From Promethearchaeota archaeon Loki_b31 (lineage in GTDB: Archaea > Asgardarchaeota > Lokiarchaeia > Sigyniarchaeales > SOKP01), in NCBI GenBank assembly GCA_005222975.1, contig NJBI01000005.1, forward strand, positions 1 to 64,000: a stretch of DNA of 64,000 nt, given 5' to 3'. This document shows positions 10,068 through 20,490 of the stretch, piece by piece. The first letter of the stretch is position 1; each line of letters starts with the position of its first letter. The position numbers and the translations under genes were made by a program. Below the pieces are notes generated by a model. That model worked only from the letters and a program-made list of their open reading frames with translations. It was not told the DNA's origin and did no database searches.

Positions 10068-10919
10068 TTAGCTATAAGTTAAAACTGTAACGACTGGTAA
10101 ATGATCTGAACCAAATTCTTCAGGAATATTTATTCCAGGAATAAAATCTCTGACAACATAACTATTAATTACGCTACTATAACCTGTACCAAAAATATAA
10201 TCAATTGATTCTTCAGGGATATCATACAAGCCCACAAAACTAGGAAATGTATTACCTTTAGAAAAACCATCCATTGTATCGCTTAAAAAAGTTCGGATAG
10301 TCTGAATTTGCACTGTGTCGTTTTCTAAGTTGAAATCTCCCATTAAAATTTTGGGATTACCTGATGTGACCGCGTTAGTTTTTGAAAGTACAAAATCTAC
10401 CTGAGCGGTCATATCTTCGCTCCAATTAATTAACCCTAAATGAGTTACGAATATATCCAAATTTAACGAGGAACTAATTTCAACAACTCCATGAATTAAG
10501 ACTCGTTGAGAAGAAATACTGGGAATTAAATAACCTACTGTGGATTTAATTGGATATTTACTTAGTAGAGCGCATCCTCCTTGATGTTCGTTTTCTGATG
10601 GAAAATAGAAAAAATGCATACCTAACCTATTCGATAACCAAAGTGCCATATCAATTCCTTGAGTTGTAATCCTACCATTATCTACTTCTTGTAAACCAAG
10701 AATGTCGGGATCTTCTGTCAAAATATTTTGTGCTATTCGTTCTAAGTTAAGTTTATCGTCGTATCCTTGTCCAAAATGTATGTTATATGTCATTATTTTA
10801 AATTCTGTTTTTGAGGTTGGTGATTCTACCGGAAATTCACATATCCCATACATTAAGAAAGCGGTTATTAAAGGTGTGAAAAATAAAATTAATATTATTA
10901 TATTATACGATTTTTTCAT
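10068..10919 (-). CDS. membrane-anchored endonuclease/exonuclease/phosphatase (EEP) family protein, CWH43 C-terminal-like
   Basis: MTYNIHFGQGYDD...DPDILGLQEVD...VTHLG...MGDFN...GSDHLPV; N-terminal hydrophobic anchor. Confidence 0.8.
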   Translation of the reverse strand: MKKSYNIIILILFFTPLITAFLMYGICEFPVESPTSKTEFKIMTYNIHFGQGYDDKLNLERIAQNILTEDPDILGLQEVDNGRITTQGIDMALWLSNRLGMHFFYFPSENEHQGGCALLSKYPIKSTVGYLIPSISSQRVLIHGVVEISSSLNLDIFVTHLGLINWSEDMTAQVDFVLSKTNAVTSGNPKILMGDFNLENDTVQIQTIRTFLSDTMDGFSKGNTFPSFVGLYDIPEESIDYIFGTGYSSVINSYVVRDFIPGINIPEEFGSDHLPVVTVLTYS

Positions 10920-12199
10920 CTTTTAGATCCCTCCTTTTTTGATTTAAGCATAATTGCCCCAAAACTTGAAATGGTGAATAAGATTCCTGCTATTAGCATA
11001 ACTATAGGACCTAAACCTTTGAATGCTTCTATTGTTCCTGCCCAGTCTGTTGTAAAGATATGAAGTACATCAAATATAACCATGAATGCAAATCCAATTG
11101 TAAATCCATTGGATATTGTTTTTACTTTTTCCCATTTAAAGCTAATTTTCATCATTCGAGAAATGAGTAGATAGAAGTTTAAATACATGATAATAAGAGA
11201 TATTGAGATAAAAATACTTGCAACATAGGTTAAATCTTTAGGAAAGAAGAAAAGCAATATCAGCGATAAGATCATAAATGCGTTTAAGATAATCGAGAGT
11301 TTAAGATCTAAAAGAGAATCTATTTTTATGAACAGTATCAAGCAAGTTGCCAACATTAAACAAATGATATTTAGGATGTTATTAAAGTAATAACTAGTTG
11401 CGGTATATTGAGCGATAACATTTGGGTATAAGAAAAGGCTAAACTGTAAAAAGAAAAACATTCCAACTCCAACGAAGATCAACGAATTCAATGTTTTATA
11501 CTCGATTTCTGCAGGTTTTTCTGGTTTAATCTCACTAGAAAAGCGGGGAAAATATTTATAGCTCAAATATATACATAATCCGCTTAAAGGAATTTGAAAA
11601 ATCAACCAGAAATATTGCGTTAAATTCCAATCTAAGATTAAGCCAGGAGTTAAGAGATATATATCGAGAGATAAGCCTAATGTCCGAATAAAATAATCTA
11701 TAAGAAACGCAATTAGGATTGTTAAGGTTATGAAAATTATTTTATGATTCGACTTAATCTCATCGTTTTCTCTTAACCATAATGTACTGAAGGTGCTTAT
11801 GTAAAAACCGTAGAAAGTGATAATCAAACCAGCACAAATAGTTTCCAATTTAGACGGTAATTGAAAAGCTAATAATAATCAAAATATTACTATAGCAAGT
11901 ATTGAAAATTTCATCAATTTATTTAACCCAACTTTTTTGCAGATCGTATTGGTCAACCCTGGTATAAAGAAAAATATTAGAGCTAAAAGAATCATCCCAT
12001 TTACAAGAATGTCTTCTCCGAATACGACATGAGTTATTGAGACATACACACCTGGTATAAAAGCTCGCAAAGCCTGTATAAAGAATAGGTTAACATAAAT
12101 AGTTACAAAAACAAGCCCAATAAAATTTTTAGTGCCTAATTTTTCTTCTATCTCTGTCAACGAGAAATCGGATTTTAATTTAATTGCCATTTTATTCAC
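10916..12199 (-). CDS. multi-pass membrane protein interrupted by one in-frame TGA (ORF-track entries 10916..11848 and 11879..12199)
   Basis: Same frame reads ...LMKFSILAIVIF(TGA)LLLAFQLPSKLETICAGLIITFYGF...; 1284 nt, 428 codons with a single internal stop at 11879..11881. Confidence 0.7.
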
Positions 12200-12287
12200 A
12201 TTTTTTTATTAAATTGAGATATTTTTAATATAAAGTTAATTGAATTATAATATTATAATGATTTTATTTTTAATTTAAATCTTACAT

Positions 12288-13109
12288 TTAAATTTTATAG
12301 ATTTCAGGACGTCGGTCTTTAAGAGTAGTAGCAGCTCCACGTTTTCTTTTTTTGTGTAGAACCTTAAGATCTAATTCACCAGTTATTACCATTTCTTCAT
12401 TTGTTTTAGCTTCAGCAATTACTCCATTAGAATTCCAAGGAGTTTCGCATGGACTTAAAATTGACGATCTTCCCCATCCTTCCATTCCTTTATGCGGAGA
12501 TTCTCCTACCAAACACGAATGGAGGACGTAAATCTGATTTTCTATGGCTCGTGCTTGGCAACAATGCCTTACGCGCCAGAATCCAGCTTCGCCTATGGTA
12601 TATGAGGGGCAAAAAATAACATCAGCCCCTTTTAAAGTTAATGTTCGAGCTACTTCTGGAAACTCCATCTCGTAACAGATAGCCAAACCAATGTTCGCTT
12701 TTTCGGTTTCGAAAACTTCTAAAGTGTTTCCAGGAGTCACCCCCATACTTGCTTCTAATGGAAAAAGATGCGTTTTTCGATGTATCAATAATTTTCCATC
12801 GGGGCAAAATATATGCCCTATATTATACTCCTTTCCGTTTTCAATTGTTAAGTGCGAACCCCCTACAATATATTGCCCTTTGTCTTTAGATAAGCGAGCG
12901 AAAAGGGTTCTGTATTTCTCAGTGAATTCAGGTATTTTATTCAAATTGTTGTTTGGAATTAGATATTGAAGTTCTAAAGTAATAGTCTCGGGAAACACGA
13001 CAAAATCCGAATCCTCGGCTTGGTTTAATAAATTTTCCACATTATTAGCGAATTCTTCAAAACTTTCAATTTGTTTATACGCAAATTGAACACACGCTAC
13101 TTTAATCAT
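12288..13109 (-). CDS. carbon-nitrogen hydrolase (nitrilase superfamily)
   Basis: VFPETITLE, HRKTHLFP, GLAICYEMEFPEVAR: Glu-Lys-Cys motifs. Confidence 0.85.
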   Translation of the reverse strand: MIKVACVQFAYKQIESFEEFANNVENLLNQAEDSDFVVFPETITLELQYLIPNNNLNKIPEFTEKYRTLFARLSKDKGQYIVGGSHLTIENGKEYNIGHIFCPDGKLLIHRKTHLFPLEASMGVTPGNTLEVFETEKANIGLAICYEMEFPEVARTLTLKGADVIFCPSYTIGEAGFWRVRHCCQARAIENQIYVLHSCLVGESPHKGMEGWGRSSILSPCETPWNSNGVIAEAKTNEEMVITGELDLKVLHKKRKRGAATTLKDRRPEIYKI

Positions 13110-13167
13110 TTTTCTCTTTCTTTTTAATTAAAAGATTAAATCTTTTTTAGATAATATATTACAATCT

Positions 13168-14217
13168 TTACATTTTAAATGGTAGCTTAGTTTTAGGAGG
13201 AATAGTTTCTATATATTTGCTCCTGAATTCTTCGTTTAACATCGGGCATTCTTTTTTTGCCCAAGTTTCGCACATCATTGGATGGCCCCACATTCTTTCT
13301 AAAATTGTTTTCAGAGGTTCTTCCCTAATATTTCCGAAAGTAAGTGGCATAAAGCAACAAGGCTGGACATCTCCATAAGGCGAAATATAAAAATACACGT
13401 TATCTGCTATTCCCCTGCATTGACTTGAACTTTGAGTTTGAAAATAAAAATCTCTACATACAAATGGAAATTTCGCAATTTTTCTAACTTTTCTCTCTTC
13501 TTGAGCCGTCAATTTTACCTCAGGATTATATAACCATCTACCCGCTGGTGTAGGTAATAAATATCTTACTCCATTTGCACCTAACTCTCTTGCTAATTTG
13601 ATTACATCTTCAAATTCACCGTTAGCTAGATTTTCTTTGGTTACATAAGTAGAAAGTGCACATTTTAGTCTCACTTCAAGAGCATTTTTTATACCCTGAA
13701 CGGCTTTATTATATACTCCTTTCATTCCGCGCAATTGGTCGTGTTTTTCTGGAATTGGACTATCGATGCTAACATAAAGCATTTCTAAACCGCTATCCTT
13801 TAATTGTCTTGCAAAATCTTTCGTGATTTTTAATCCATTTGTATCACAAAATACATACACAGCTCTTTCTGAAGCGTACTTTATTAATTCCATTATATCT
13901 GCTCTCATGGTTGGTTCACCTCCAAAGAAGTTGACCACAAAAGCTTTAGCAGATTGATCTAATATGTCCTTAATTTCATCAGTCGAAAGTTCTCGACGTG
14001 GTTCATTTTTGTAATTACCCACGCAACAATGTGGACATTTAAGCTGACAGTTATACGTTATACCAAACATAAGATAGAAGACATCTGCTCTTCCTTTAAT
14101 TCCCCCCCTTTTTTCATTAAACCATTTTGTCATACTCTCTTGATCATAAGTTAATGGAATCTTATGTTCTTCCCATAGGTTTTCGTCTTCCGAAAATCTT
14201 TCATCTTCTAATTCCAT
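13168..14217 (-). CDS. radical SAM/SPASM domain protein
   Basis: CQLKCPHCCVG (CxxxCxxC), FFGGEPT, C-terminal Cys-rich CRGIADNVYFYISPYGDVQPCCFMPLTFGNI. Confidence 0.85.
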   Translation of the reverse strand: MELEDERFSEDENLWEEHKIPLTYDQESMTKWFNEKRGGIKGRADVFYLMFGITYNCQLKCPHCCVGNYKNEPRRELSTDEIKDILDQSAKAFVVNFFGGEPTMRADIMELIKYASERAVYVFCDTNGLKITKDFARQLKDSGLEMLYVSIDSPIPEKHDQLRGMKGVYNKAVQGIKNALEVRLKCALSTYVTKENLANGEFEDVIKLARELGANGVRYLLPTPAGRWLYNPEVKLTAQEERKVRKIAKFPFVCRDFYFQTQSSSQCRGIADNVYFYISPYGDVQPCCFMPLTFGNIREEPLKTILERMWGHPMMCETWAKKECPMLNEEFRSKYIETIPPKTKLPFKM

Positions 14218-14352
14218 ATTTTACACCCTTATACGATATCTCTCTTCAAAATCAATTATTACTATTAATTTGCTAAATTAGTTTATAAAGATTTTTACTA
14301 AAAAGTAATTTTAGAATAAAAAATTAAGGAAAATTGATAATTCCATTTATTT

Positions 14353-15531
14353 TTACTTCTCAATTTCAATATCCAATTGATCTATGATTTCCATTAGGTC
14401 AAGCACTTCAAAATCGAAGTTATAATTTTCGTTAGCGTCGCTTAAATTCGTCCTACAAAAAGGACATACTGACGATATTACCGTTGCTTCGGTCTCCTTC
14501 GCTTCATCAAGGCGTTCTTTTGATATTTCTACAGACCATTCCGGATATCCAATTTTTACGCCTCCTCCTGCTCCACAGCACCAAGCAAAATTCCTATTTC
14601 TTTTCATTTCTACTAATTTTAACCCCGGGATTTGCTTGTAAATTGCTCTAGGAAGTTCATAAACACCCATATGCCTTCCAAGATGGCATGGGTCGTGATA
14701 AGTCACTGTTTTATTATACTCCGATTTAAACTTTAATTTATCATCGTCTAACAGTTGTTTTACTAATTCTAAAGTGTGGAACACTTCAAAATCGTATTCT
14801 TCGCCAAATTTTTCGAAATCTTTCTTAAATGTTCTATAACAACCCGCACATGAGGTAATAACTTTAGTAGCCCCAGTATTTTTAATTTGAGCGATATTAT
14901 AGCTCATATAATCTTTAACAATGCTAAGTTGACCAGTTCGAATCATAGGGCTCGTACAACAATGTTCATCTATTAAAGTGAAATTAATACCGCTTTTTTT
15001 TAGGAATCTTAAAGTTGAGTCCCTTAAACTTTGTTGGCGATAATTAGAAGTACATCCAATATAATAAACACAATCTGCTTTATCTGGTAAGTCAAATTGT
15101 TTTTTCAACTCTTCATTATCAGAGTTAGACTCTCCATAAGGATTACAATTCTCTTCGCAACGAGAAACCAGAAACTCTTGGTTTTTAGCAGGCCCAATAT
15201 GTTTTACAGCTAATTCTCTTAGAGCCTCTATTATATCTACGATATAATCGGCGTAAGGCGCTTGACAAGCGTCCATACAAGCTCCACAAGTTGGACAAGC
15301 AAAAATAGCGTCTTTTAAATCCTCAGACCATTCCAATTCGCCAGTTACGACACCCCTTATTATTCTTATTTTCCCAGATGCCCAATATGATTCGAATAAA
15401 AACTTTTCTCCTGAAGGACACGAAGGTTCGAAACCCTTATAAGAATATTTACAAGTAGAACAACGGATACAATTATCAAATGCTAATTCCAAAACATCTT
15501 TTCCCATGAGACTTTTATCAATCTCTACCAC
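14353..15531 (-). CDS. GlcF/HdrD-like Fe-S oxidoreductase
   Basis: Two N-terminal Cys clusters (CIRCSTCKYS..., CPTCGACMDACQ) and CCG motifs (TSCAGCYRTF, WCCGAGGG). Confidence 0.85.
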   Translation of the reverse strand: MVEIDKSLMGKDVLELAFDNCIRCSTCKYSYKGFEPSCPSGEKFLFESYWASGKIRIIRGVVTGELEWSEDLKDAIFACPTCGACMDACQAPYADYIVDIIEALRELAVKHIGPAKNQEFLVSRCEENCNPYGESNSDNEELKKQFDLPDKADCVYYIGCTSNYRQQSLRDSTLRFLKKSGINFTLIDEHCCTSPMIRTGQLSIVKDYMSYNIAQIKNTGATKVITSCAGCYRTFKKDFEKFGEEYDFEVFHTLELVKQLLDDDKLKFKSEYNKTVTYHDPCHLGRHMGVYELPRAIYKQIPGLKLVEMKRNRNFAWCCGAGGGVKIGYPEWSVEISKERLDEAKETEATVISSVCPFCRTNLSDANENYNFDFEVLDLMEIIDQLDIEIEK

Positions 15532-17013
15532 TTATGTATTCCACCTTCCTGGGTTAAATATGTTGTTTGGGTCCATACATTTCTTTATTTTTTCAAAGAG
15601 GTTAATCCATCCTGGGTTAATCTTCTTGCGCATTTTTTCCGTCATCCAAGCAGGGGTTTTATAAGGAATACATCCTAAATCAATGGACACATCCGTGATT
15701 TCTTCTAACAACTTGTGGTATCTTTCTTCTTCGCCTTCTTTAAACTTGTTATAACGCATAATAGGACGAAATATCGCGTAATGACTTGATTTCATCATCT
15801 TCATGTAAATAAATGGAGTGATATTGTGTTTATAAAATAATTTATACACCTTTTCGATTAGTTCTTCGAGCTTGTGACTTGGAGCATACGAACCAAACCA
15901 AGTTAAACCTGAATACTCTACTAATGAAAGTACTACGGAGGGTAAATCGAGGTAACACCTAAGCCTTAAGTTAAATAATTTGATGTACTCGTCAGCATTA
16001 ACTAAAATTACTTTTTTCCCTTGTTTATTTAAATTCTCGATTACATTGGATAAAATTTCCATTCTAGCATTGAATTGATTTTTTGTTTTTGCCGAGATTG
16101 AAAACATCACTGCAAAGTATGGTTCACCCGGAAATTTTTTAGGTTCAGGAATTTCTATAGCCATCTTTACTACTTCGATGTTAACTGCTGAAATATCGTC
16201 GATGACATCCATTCTCCCGACTTCCCTCATTACTGAAGCTACATCTGTAAGTTCAAAAGCTATTGCGATATAGTTTTGTTTGATGGATGGATTAGGCCAT
16301 AGTTGAACGGCACATTTGGTTACTAAACCCGTCATACCTTGCCAGTTTATAAAGATTCCCATTAAATCAGGCATAGGGTATCTACACCACCAACTATCGG
16401 GGCATGCTTCTTCCTTTCCATAAAAACACGAGCCAATCCTAGCGATTTCGCCGTCAGCAGTAATTACCTCTAATCCGTTAATTGAATCGCCCATGGACCC
16501 AATTTTACACGAGAGATTATTCATACCACTCAATATCACATTTCCAACAACCCCTGCGTATGGAGGAGCAAAAGGATAACTATATCTTAGGTGAGGGTAA
16601 TTTTCGTCTAAGTGTTTTTTCAATTGACCAAAGGTAACTCCGGGTTCTAAGAGAGCATACATCATATTGTCATCAACATGCAAAATTTTATTCATCTTTT
16701 TACCAAAATCAACGAGAATTCCACCGTTTTCCGGAATTGTTAAACCTCCTACGTTATTTCCTGATATGTAAGGAACAATTGGAATTAAATTGTAATTACA
16801 AAACTTAACTAATTCGATTAATTGCGATGTATTTTCAGGAATAACTATGAAATCAGGCATATGAGGCTTACATTCGGTCATATCGTACGAATAGGGGTAT
16901 AAATCTCCAGACTTATTGGTTACATATTTTTCTCCAAATATTTCGACTAACTTTTTAAACACATCCTCTTTGCTTATCTTCTCATACACATTTCTTTCTT
17001 TTGTTTCGGTCAT
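15532..17013 (-). CDS. FAD-linked oxidase, GlcD-like
   Basis: PYISGNNVGGLTIPENGGILVDFGKKMNKIL...LEPGVTFGQL; C-terminal DPNNIFNPGRW. Confidence 0.85.
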   Translation of the reverse strand: MTETKERNVYEKISKEDVFKKLVEIFGEKYVTNKSGDLYPYSYDMTECKPHMPDFIVIPENTSQLIELVKFCNYNLIPIVPYISGNNVGGLTIPENGGILVDFGKKMNKILHVDDNMMYALLEPGVTFGQLKKHLDENYPHLRYSYPFAPPYAGVVGNVILSGMNNLSCKIGSMGDSINGLEVITADGEIARIGSCFYGKEEACPDSWWCRYPMPDLMGIFINWQGMTGLVTKCAVQLWPNPSIKQNYIAIAFELTDVASVMREVGRMDVIDDISAVNIEVVKMAIEIPEPKKFPGEPYFAVMFSISAKTKNQFNARMEILSNVIENLNKQGKKVILVNADEYIKLFNLRLRCYLDLPSVVLSLVEYSGLTWFGSYAPSHKLEELIEKVYKLFYKHNITPFIYMKMMKSSHYAIFRPIMRYNKFKEGEEERYHKLLEEITDVSIDLGCIPYKTPAWMTEKMRKKINPGWINLFEKIKKCMDPNNIFNPGRWNT

Positions 17014-17031
17014 GTATTTGTTTTCACCTCA

Positions 17032-17454
17032 TTATCTTGTTTCTTTATTTAATTCAAAATAATTATTGTTGGGGTCTGAAGCAACCATTTTCATCGTTTC
17101 TAAAAAGATTTTCATGAATTTTAACACAGTTCCAATTTTTAACAATCCTTTAATTTTAAGCTTATGTTTAAGGAATGCTTTTACAGGATTTAATCTACCA
17201 AAGGCCAAATCTAAAAATGTGTATATGTCCATTTTTACTTTCAGATTTATCTTTTTATCAAAATCCTTTGTTTTAAATTTTATTTCATTACGGTCAAATA
17301 TAACTTCTACTGGGTAAAAACCATCAACCTCAATTAAAACTGTTTTGTTCCAGTTTAAGACTAGATTTATGAAATCCTCATCGTCTTTCCTATAACTTAA
17401 AATATTTTGCAATGTAATGGTAATCAAATCTTCTCCTTTTTGAATCGAAATCAT
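17032..17454 (-). CDS. SCP2 sterol-binding-domain-like protein
   Basis: KVKMDIYTFLDLAFGRLNPVKAFLKHKLKIKGLLKIGTVLKFMKIF matches SCP2 core pattern. Confidence 0.65.
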   Translation of the reverse strand: MISIQKGEDLITITLQNILSYRKDDEDFINLVLNWNKTVLIEVDGFYPVEVIFDRNEIKFKTKDFDKKINLKVKMDIYTFLDLAFGRLNPVKAFLKHKLKIKGLLKIGTVLKFMKIFLETMKMVASDPNNNYFELNKETR

Positions 17455-17650
17455 TTTTATTTTCCTACTAGTATTTTAGTATATATAAAAGTAAAATTGA
17501 CCTTAGAATTTAAATAGTTAATCTTTCGATAATTCAAATTTTAAAATTGGTATATTCCTTGTTAGAAATAAATAAAATTAATTAATATCAATAACATAAT
17601 AATTTTTAAGTTAAAATTTTAATTAAAAAAATCAAAAAAGCGAATAAAAA

Positions 17651-19117
17651 ATGAATATAAACGATGTAGTCTCTGAATTAAAGCAAAAAATAGGAGAACG
17701 ATATGTTTCGGATGATCCTGAAATACAATTTTTATATCATTACGATTTTATTACGGCTGAACCAGAAGGTAAATGTGATATTGCTATAATGCCAGATACT
17801 GCAGAACAAGTCCAAGAAATAGTAAAGATTGCCAATAAATATAAAATCCCTGTGATACCATGGGTTTCAGGTATTAATTTTGGCTCAATAGCCACACCTC
17901 GAAAGGGTGGGATTGTAGTTGACTTAAGAAGACTAAATCGCGTTCTTGAAGTAAATGAAGACGATTTGTACGTTGTAGTTGAAGGAGGAATTACTTGGGC
18001 TGATTTAAAAGGATATCTCGACACAAATCACCCAGATTTAAAAGCCGGAATAACATGGTCTCCTCCAGGAACTGGAGTGATACCTTCTTGCTTATGCTAT
18101 GGAATGTTTGATCTTGGTATGCTTGGGGGAACAGGAGCAGAGTTTATTAATGGCTTAGAAGTAGTCTTGGGTTCTGGAGAATTAATAAGAGTTGGTTCAT
18201 GTAGTCTTTCTAATTATTGGTATGGTAGACAACCATTACCAGACTTAGCCGGACTATTTATTGGTTGGGAAGGGACTACTGGAATAGTTACTAAAGCAGC
18301 AATAAAATTATGGCCAAAATTACCATATAGAGCTGATTTTTTACCAATAGCTCCAAGAATAGATGATGGTATACCAATGATCCTTAAACTTTCAAAAGCA
18401 GGATTAGGTATTATCGATCTATGCGCTCTAAATATAGGCTGGTGTCAAGCACTTATGGGATTGGATGAAGAACATGTTGCTAAAGATCCTTTAGAATTTG
18501 GTTTGCCAGATTTTTTTGGACTAATCTCAACTCAAGCATATACAGAAAAACAGCATGAAGCACAGTGTGAGGGGATAATGAATATATGTAAAGAATACGA
18601 CATGGACCCACTTCCAATTAAAGAACAATTAGAATCTTTTCCCGAAAATCTTCAAGGAATTATGGGACATTTAACACCATCCACAGGAGGCCAAACTCCG
18701 GTTCAATTTTGGGGGTGTTGGAATTTTGCTAGAGGGGGAGGTGGACAATGGATAGGAACCTATTGTTCCACAAGAGATATCATAAAGTTTTACAATATAT
18801 CAAGAGAAATCTGTCTAAAATATGATAAACCCCCCCAGTTTTATAGTAGAATTATGATGGGTGGTCATTATTGCGTTGCTCGTACGAATATAGGTTTTAA
18901 TAAAAATGACCCTGAAGATATAAAAAAAACAAGAATTCTTCTTAAAGAGATTCATAAAGCAGTGCAAAATTTAGATGGCGTAGTTATGTATAAACCTCCA
19001 CTATGGGCAGTTCAGTACTACAAGGATAAAACCCTACCAGCAACAACAAAATTAATTGAGAAGATTAGAAAAATACTTGATCCTAATAAAATAATGAACC
19101 CTGGACAAGGGGTTTGA
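17651..19117 (+). CDS. FAD-linked oxidase, GlcD-like (paralog of 15532..17013)
   Basis: PWVSGINFGSIATPRKGGIVVDLRRLNRVLEV...VEGGITWADL; C-terminal DPNKIMNPGQG. Confidence 0.85.
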   Translation: MNINDVVSELKQKIGERYVSDDPEIQFLYHYDFITAEPEGKCDIAIMPDTAEQVQEIVKIANKYKIPVIPWVSGINFGSIATPRKGGIVVDLRRLNRVLEVNEDDLYVVVEGGITWADLKGYLDTNHPDLKAGITWSPPGTGVIPSCLCYGMFDLGMLGGTGAEFINGLEVVLGSGELIRVGSCSLSNYWYGRQPLPDLAGLFIGWEGTTGIVTKAAIKLWPKLPYRADFLPIAPRIDDGIPMILKLSKAGLGIIDLCALNIGWCQALMGLDEEHVAKDPLEFGLPDFFGLISTQAYTEKQHEAQCEGIMNICKEYDMDPLPIKEQLESFPENLQGIMGHLTPSTGGQTPVQFWGCWNFARGGGGQWIGTYCSTRDIIKFYNISREICLKYDKPPQFYSRIMMGGHYCVARTNIGFNKNDPEDIKKTRILLKEIHKAVQNLDGVVMYKPPLWAVQYYKDKTLPATTKLIEKIRKILDPNKIMNPGQGV

Positions 19118-19127
19118 GGTAAATATT

Positions 19128-20372
19128 ATGGAAAAAGAAAAGAATGTTAAGTATATAGAAGGAAAAGGTATAACTCTGATTACAACGGTGGCAAATCAAA
19201 AAAAACTTGATAGATACAAGGATTTAGAATATTATAAGGATATTTTATATCAATGTGGAAAATGCGGTACTTGCCGAACAACATATCAAGAAGAATTTTG
19301 GTCTCGTGTTTGTCCTTCAGGAGAGTTTGGACAGTTTGAAGCTTTTTATCTTGGAGGGAAGAATCTTCTTAGTTGGGGTGTATCATCTGGAAAGGTTAAA
19401 TGGTCAGCGAATCTTTCTAAAATATTGTATCAATGTTCAGTATGCTTGGCATGTACGCAACAATGCCAAATACCAGAAATTCACCATTATGCTGGAGAAT
19501 GGTTAATGGCCATGAGAGAGCAGGCTGTTAAACTAGGTTTAGGACCTATGCCAGAACATTCTAGATATACGGATCATATCCTAATGGAAAATAATCCTTA
19601 TATGGAAGAACATAACAAAAGATTGAATTGGTTACCCCCTCATTTGAATCAATCGTCCAACGCAAAAATTGCATATTTTGTTGGGTGTACTTCAAGTTAT
19701 CGAGAGCAAAATGTCGCGATTGCAACAGCGGAGATATTAAATGCCCTAAAAATTGAATTCAAAATTCTGAAAGATGAACACTGTTGTGGTTCTCCAGTAT
19801 ACATGACGGGTCAAACTAATAAAGCTAAAAACATTGCTGAGACAAATATGAAGATTTTTAATGACGCTGGAATTGAGAAAATTATTACTTCTTGCGCTGG
19901 ATGTTATCGAATGTTAAAAGAAACATATCCAAATAAGTTTTGTATTAAGCATGAAATTGAAGTAATGCATTTACCAGAATTCTTATTAGAGAAATTTAAT
20001 AAAGGAGAAATAAAATTTAATAAGAATCTTAATATGATGGTGACTTACCACGATCCTTGCCATATCGGACGACATATGGGAATTTATGACCAACCAAGAA
20101 TGCTTTTAAAAAAAATACCGGGTATTAAATTAGTGGAAATGAATCGAAATAGAGAAAACGCTTGGTGTTGTGGTTCTGGTGGAGGGGTTAGATCAGCATT
20201 TAAAGATTTATCTGAGTTTGCAGCAAAAGAACGTATTGAGGAAGCAAAAACTACTTCTGCAGATGCAATAGTCTCATCTTGTCCTTTCTGTTTAAATCAG
20301 TTTAAGTCTAATATCAAAAATGAAGAAATTAAAGCTTTAGATATCGCTGAATTGGTTAGAAAAGTTCTATAG
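19128..20372 (+). CDS. GlcF/HdrD-like Fe-S oxidoreductase (paralog of 14353..15531)
   Basis: CGKCGTCRTTY, CSVCLACTQQCQ, TSCAGCYRML, WCCGSGGG. Confidence 0.85.
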   Translation: MEKEKNVKYIEGKGITLITTVANQKKLDRYKDLEYYKDILYQCGKCGTCRTTYQEEFWSRVCPSGEFGQFEAFYLGGKNLLSWGVSSGKVKWSANLSKILYQCSVCLACTQQCQIPEIHHYAGEWLMAMREQAVKLGLGPMPEHSRYTDHILMENNPYMEEHNKRLNWLPPHLNQSSNAKIAYFVGCTSSYREQNVAIATAEILNALKIEFKILKDEHCCGSPVYMTGQTNKAKNIAETNMKIFNDAGIEKIITSCAGCYRMLKETYPNKFCIKHEIEVMHLPEFLLEKFNKGEIKFNKNLNMMVTYHDPCHIGRHMGIYDQPRMLLKKIPGIKLVEMNRNRENAWCCGSGGGVRSAFKDLSEFAAKERIEEAKTTSADAIVSSCPFCLNQFKSNIKNEEIKALDIAELVRKVL

Positions 20373-20490
20373 TAGTTTAAATTCATTATCTTTTTTTATT
20401 ACTTTATTTTACTAACTTTAAATCAATAGAATAAGTTTGAATAAGAATGAAATTAGTAAATTAAAAAATAAAGAAGGTTAATAATACTTA

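Noticed and set aside
11879-11881. Selenocysteine codon
   Set aside because: Hydrophobic helix context, no recognised selenoprotein family and no SECIS structure identified by eye; kept only as an in-frame stop to verify.
17740-18024. Minus-strand ORF inside the GlcD gene
   Set aside because: Antisense to a clearly conserved coding frame; no motif. The same applies to most short antisense ORFs in the track (e.g. 3796..4038, 7495..7737, 20586..21083, 40337..40669, 47178..47549, 60038..60317).
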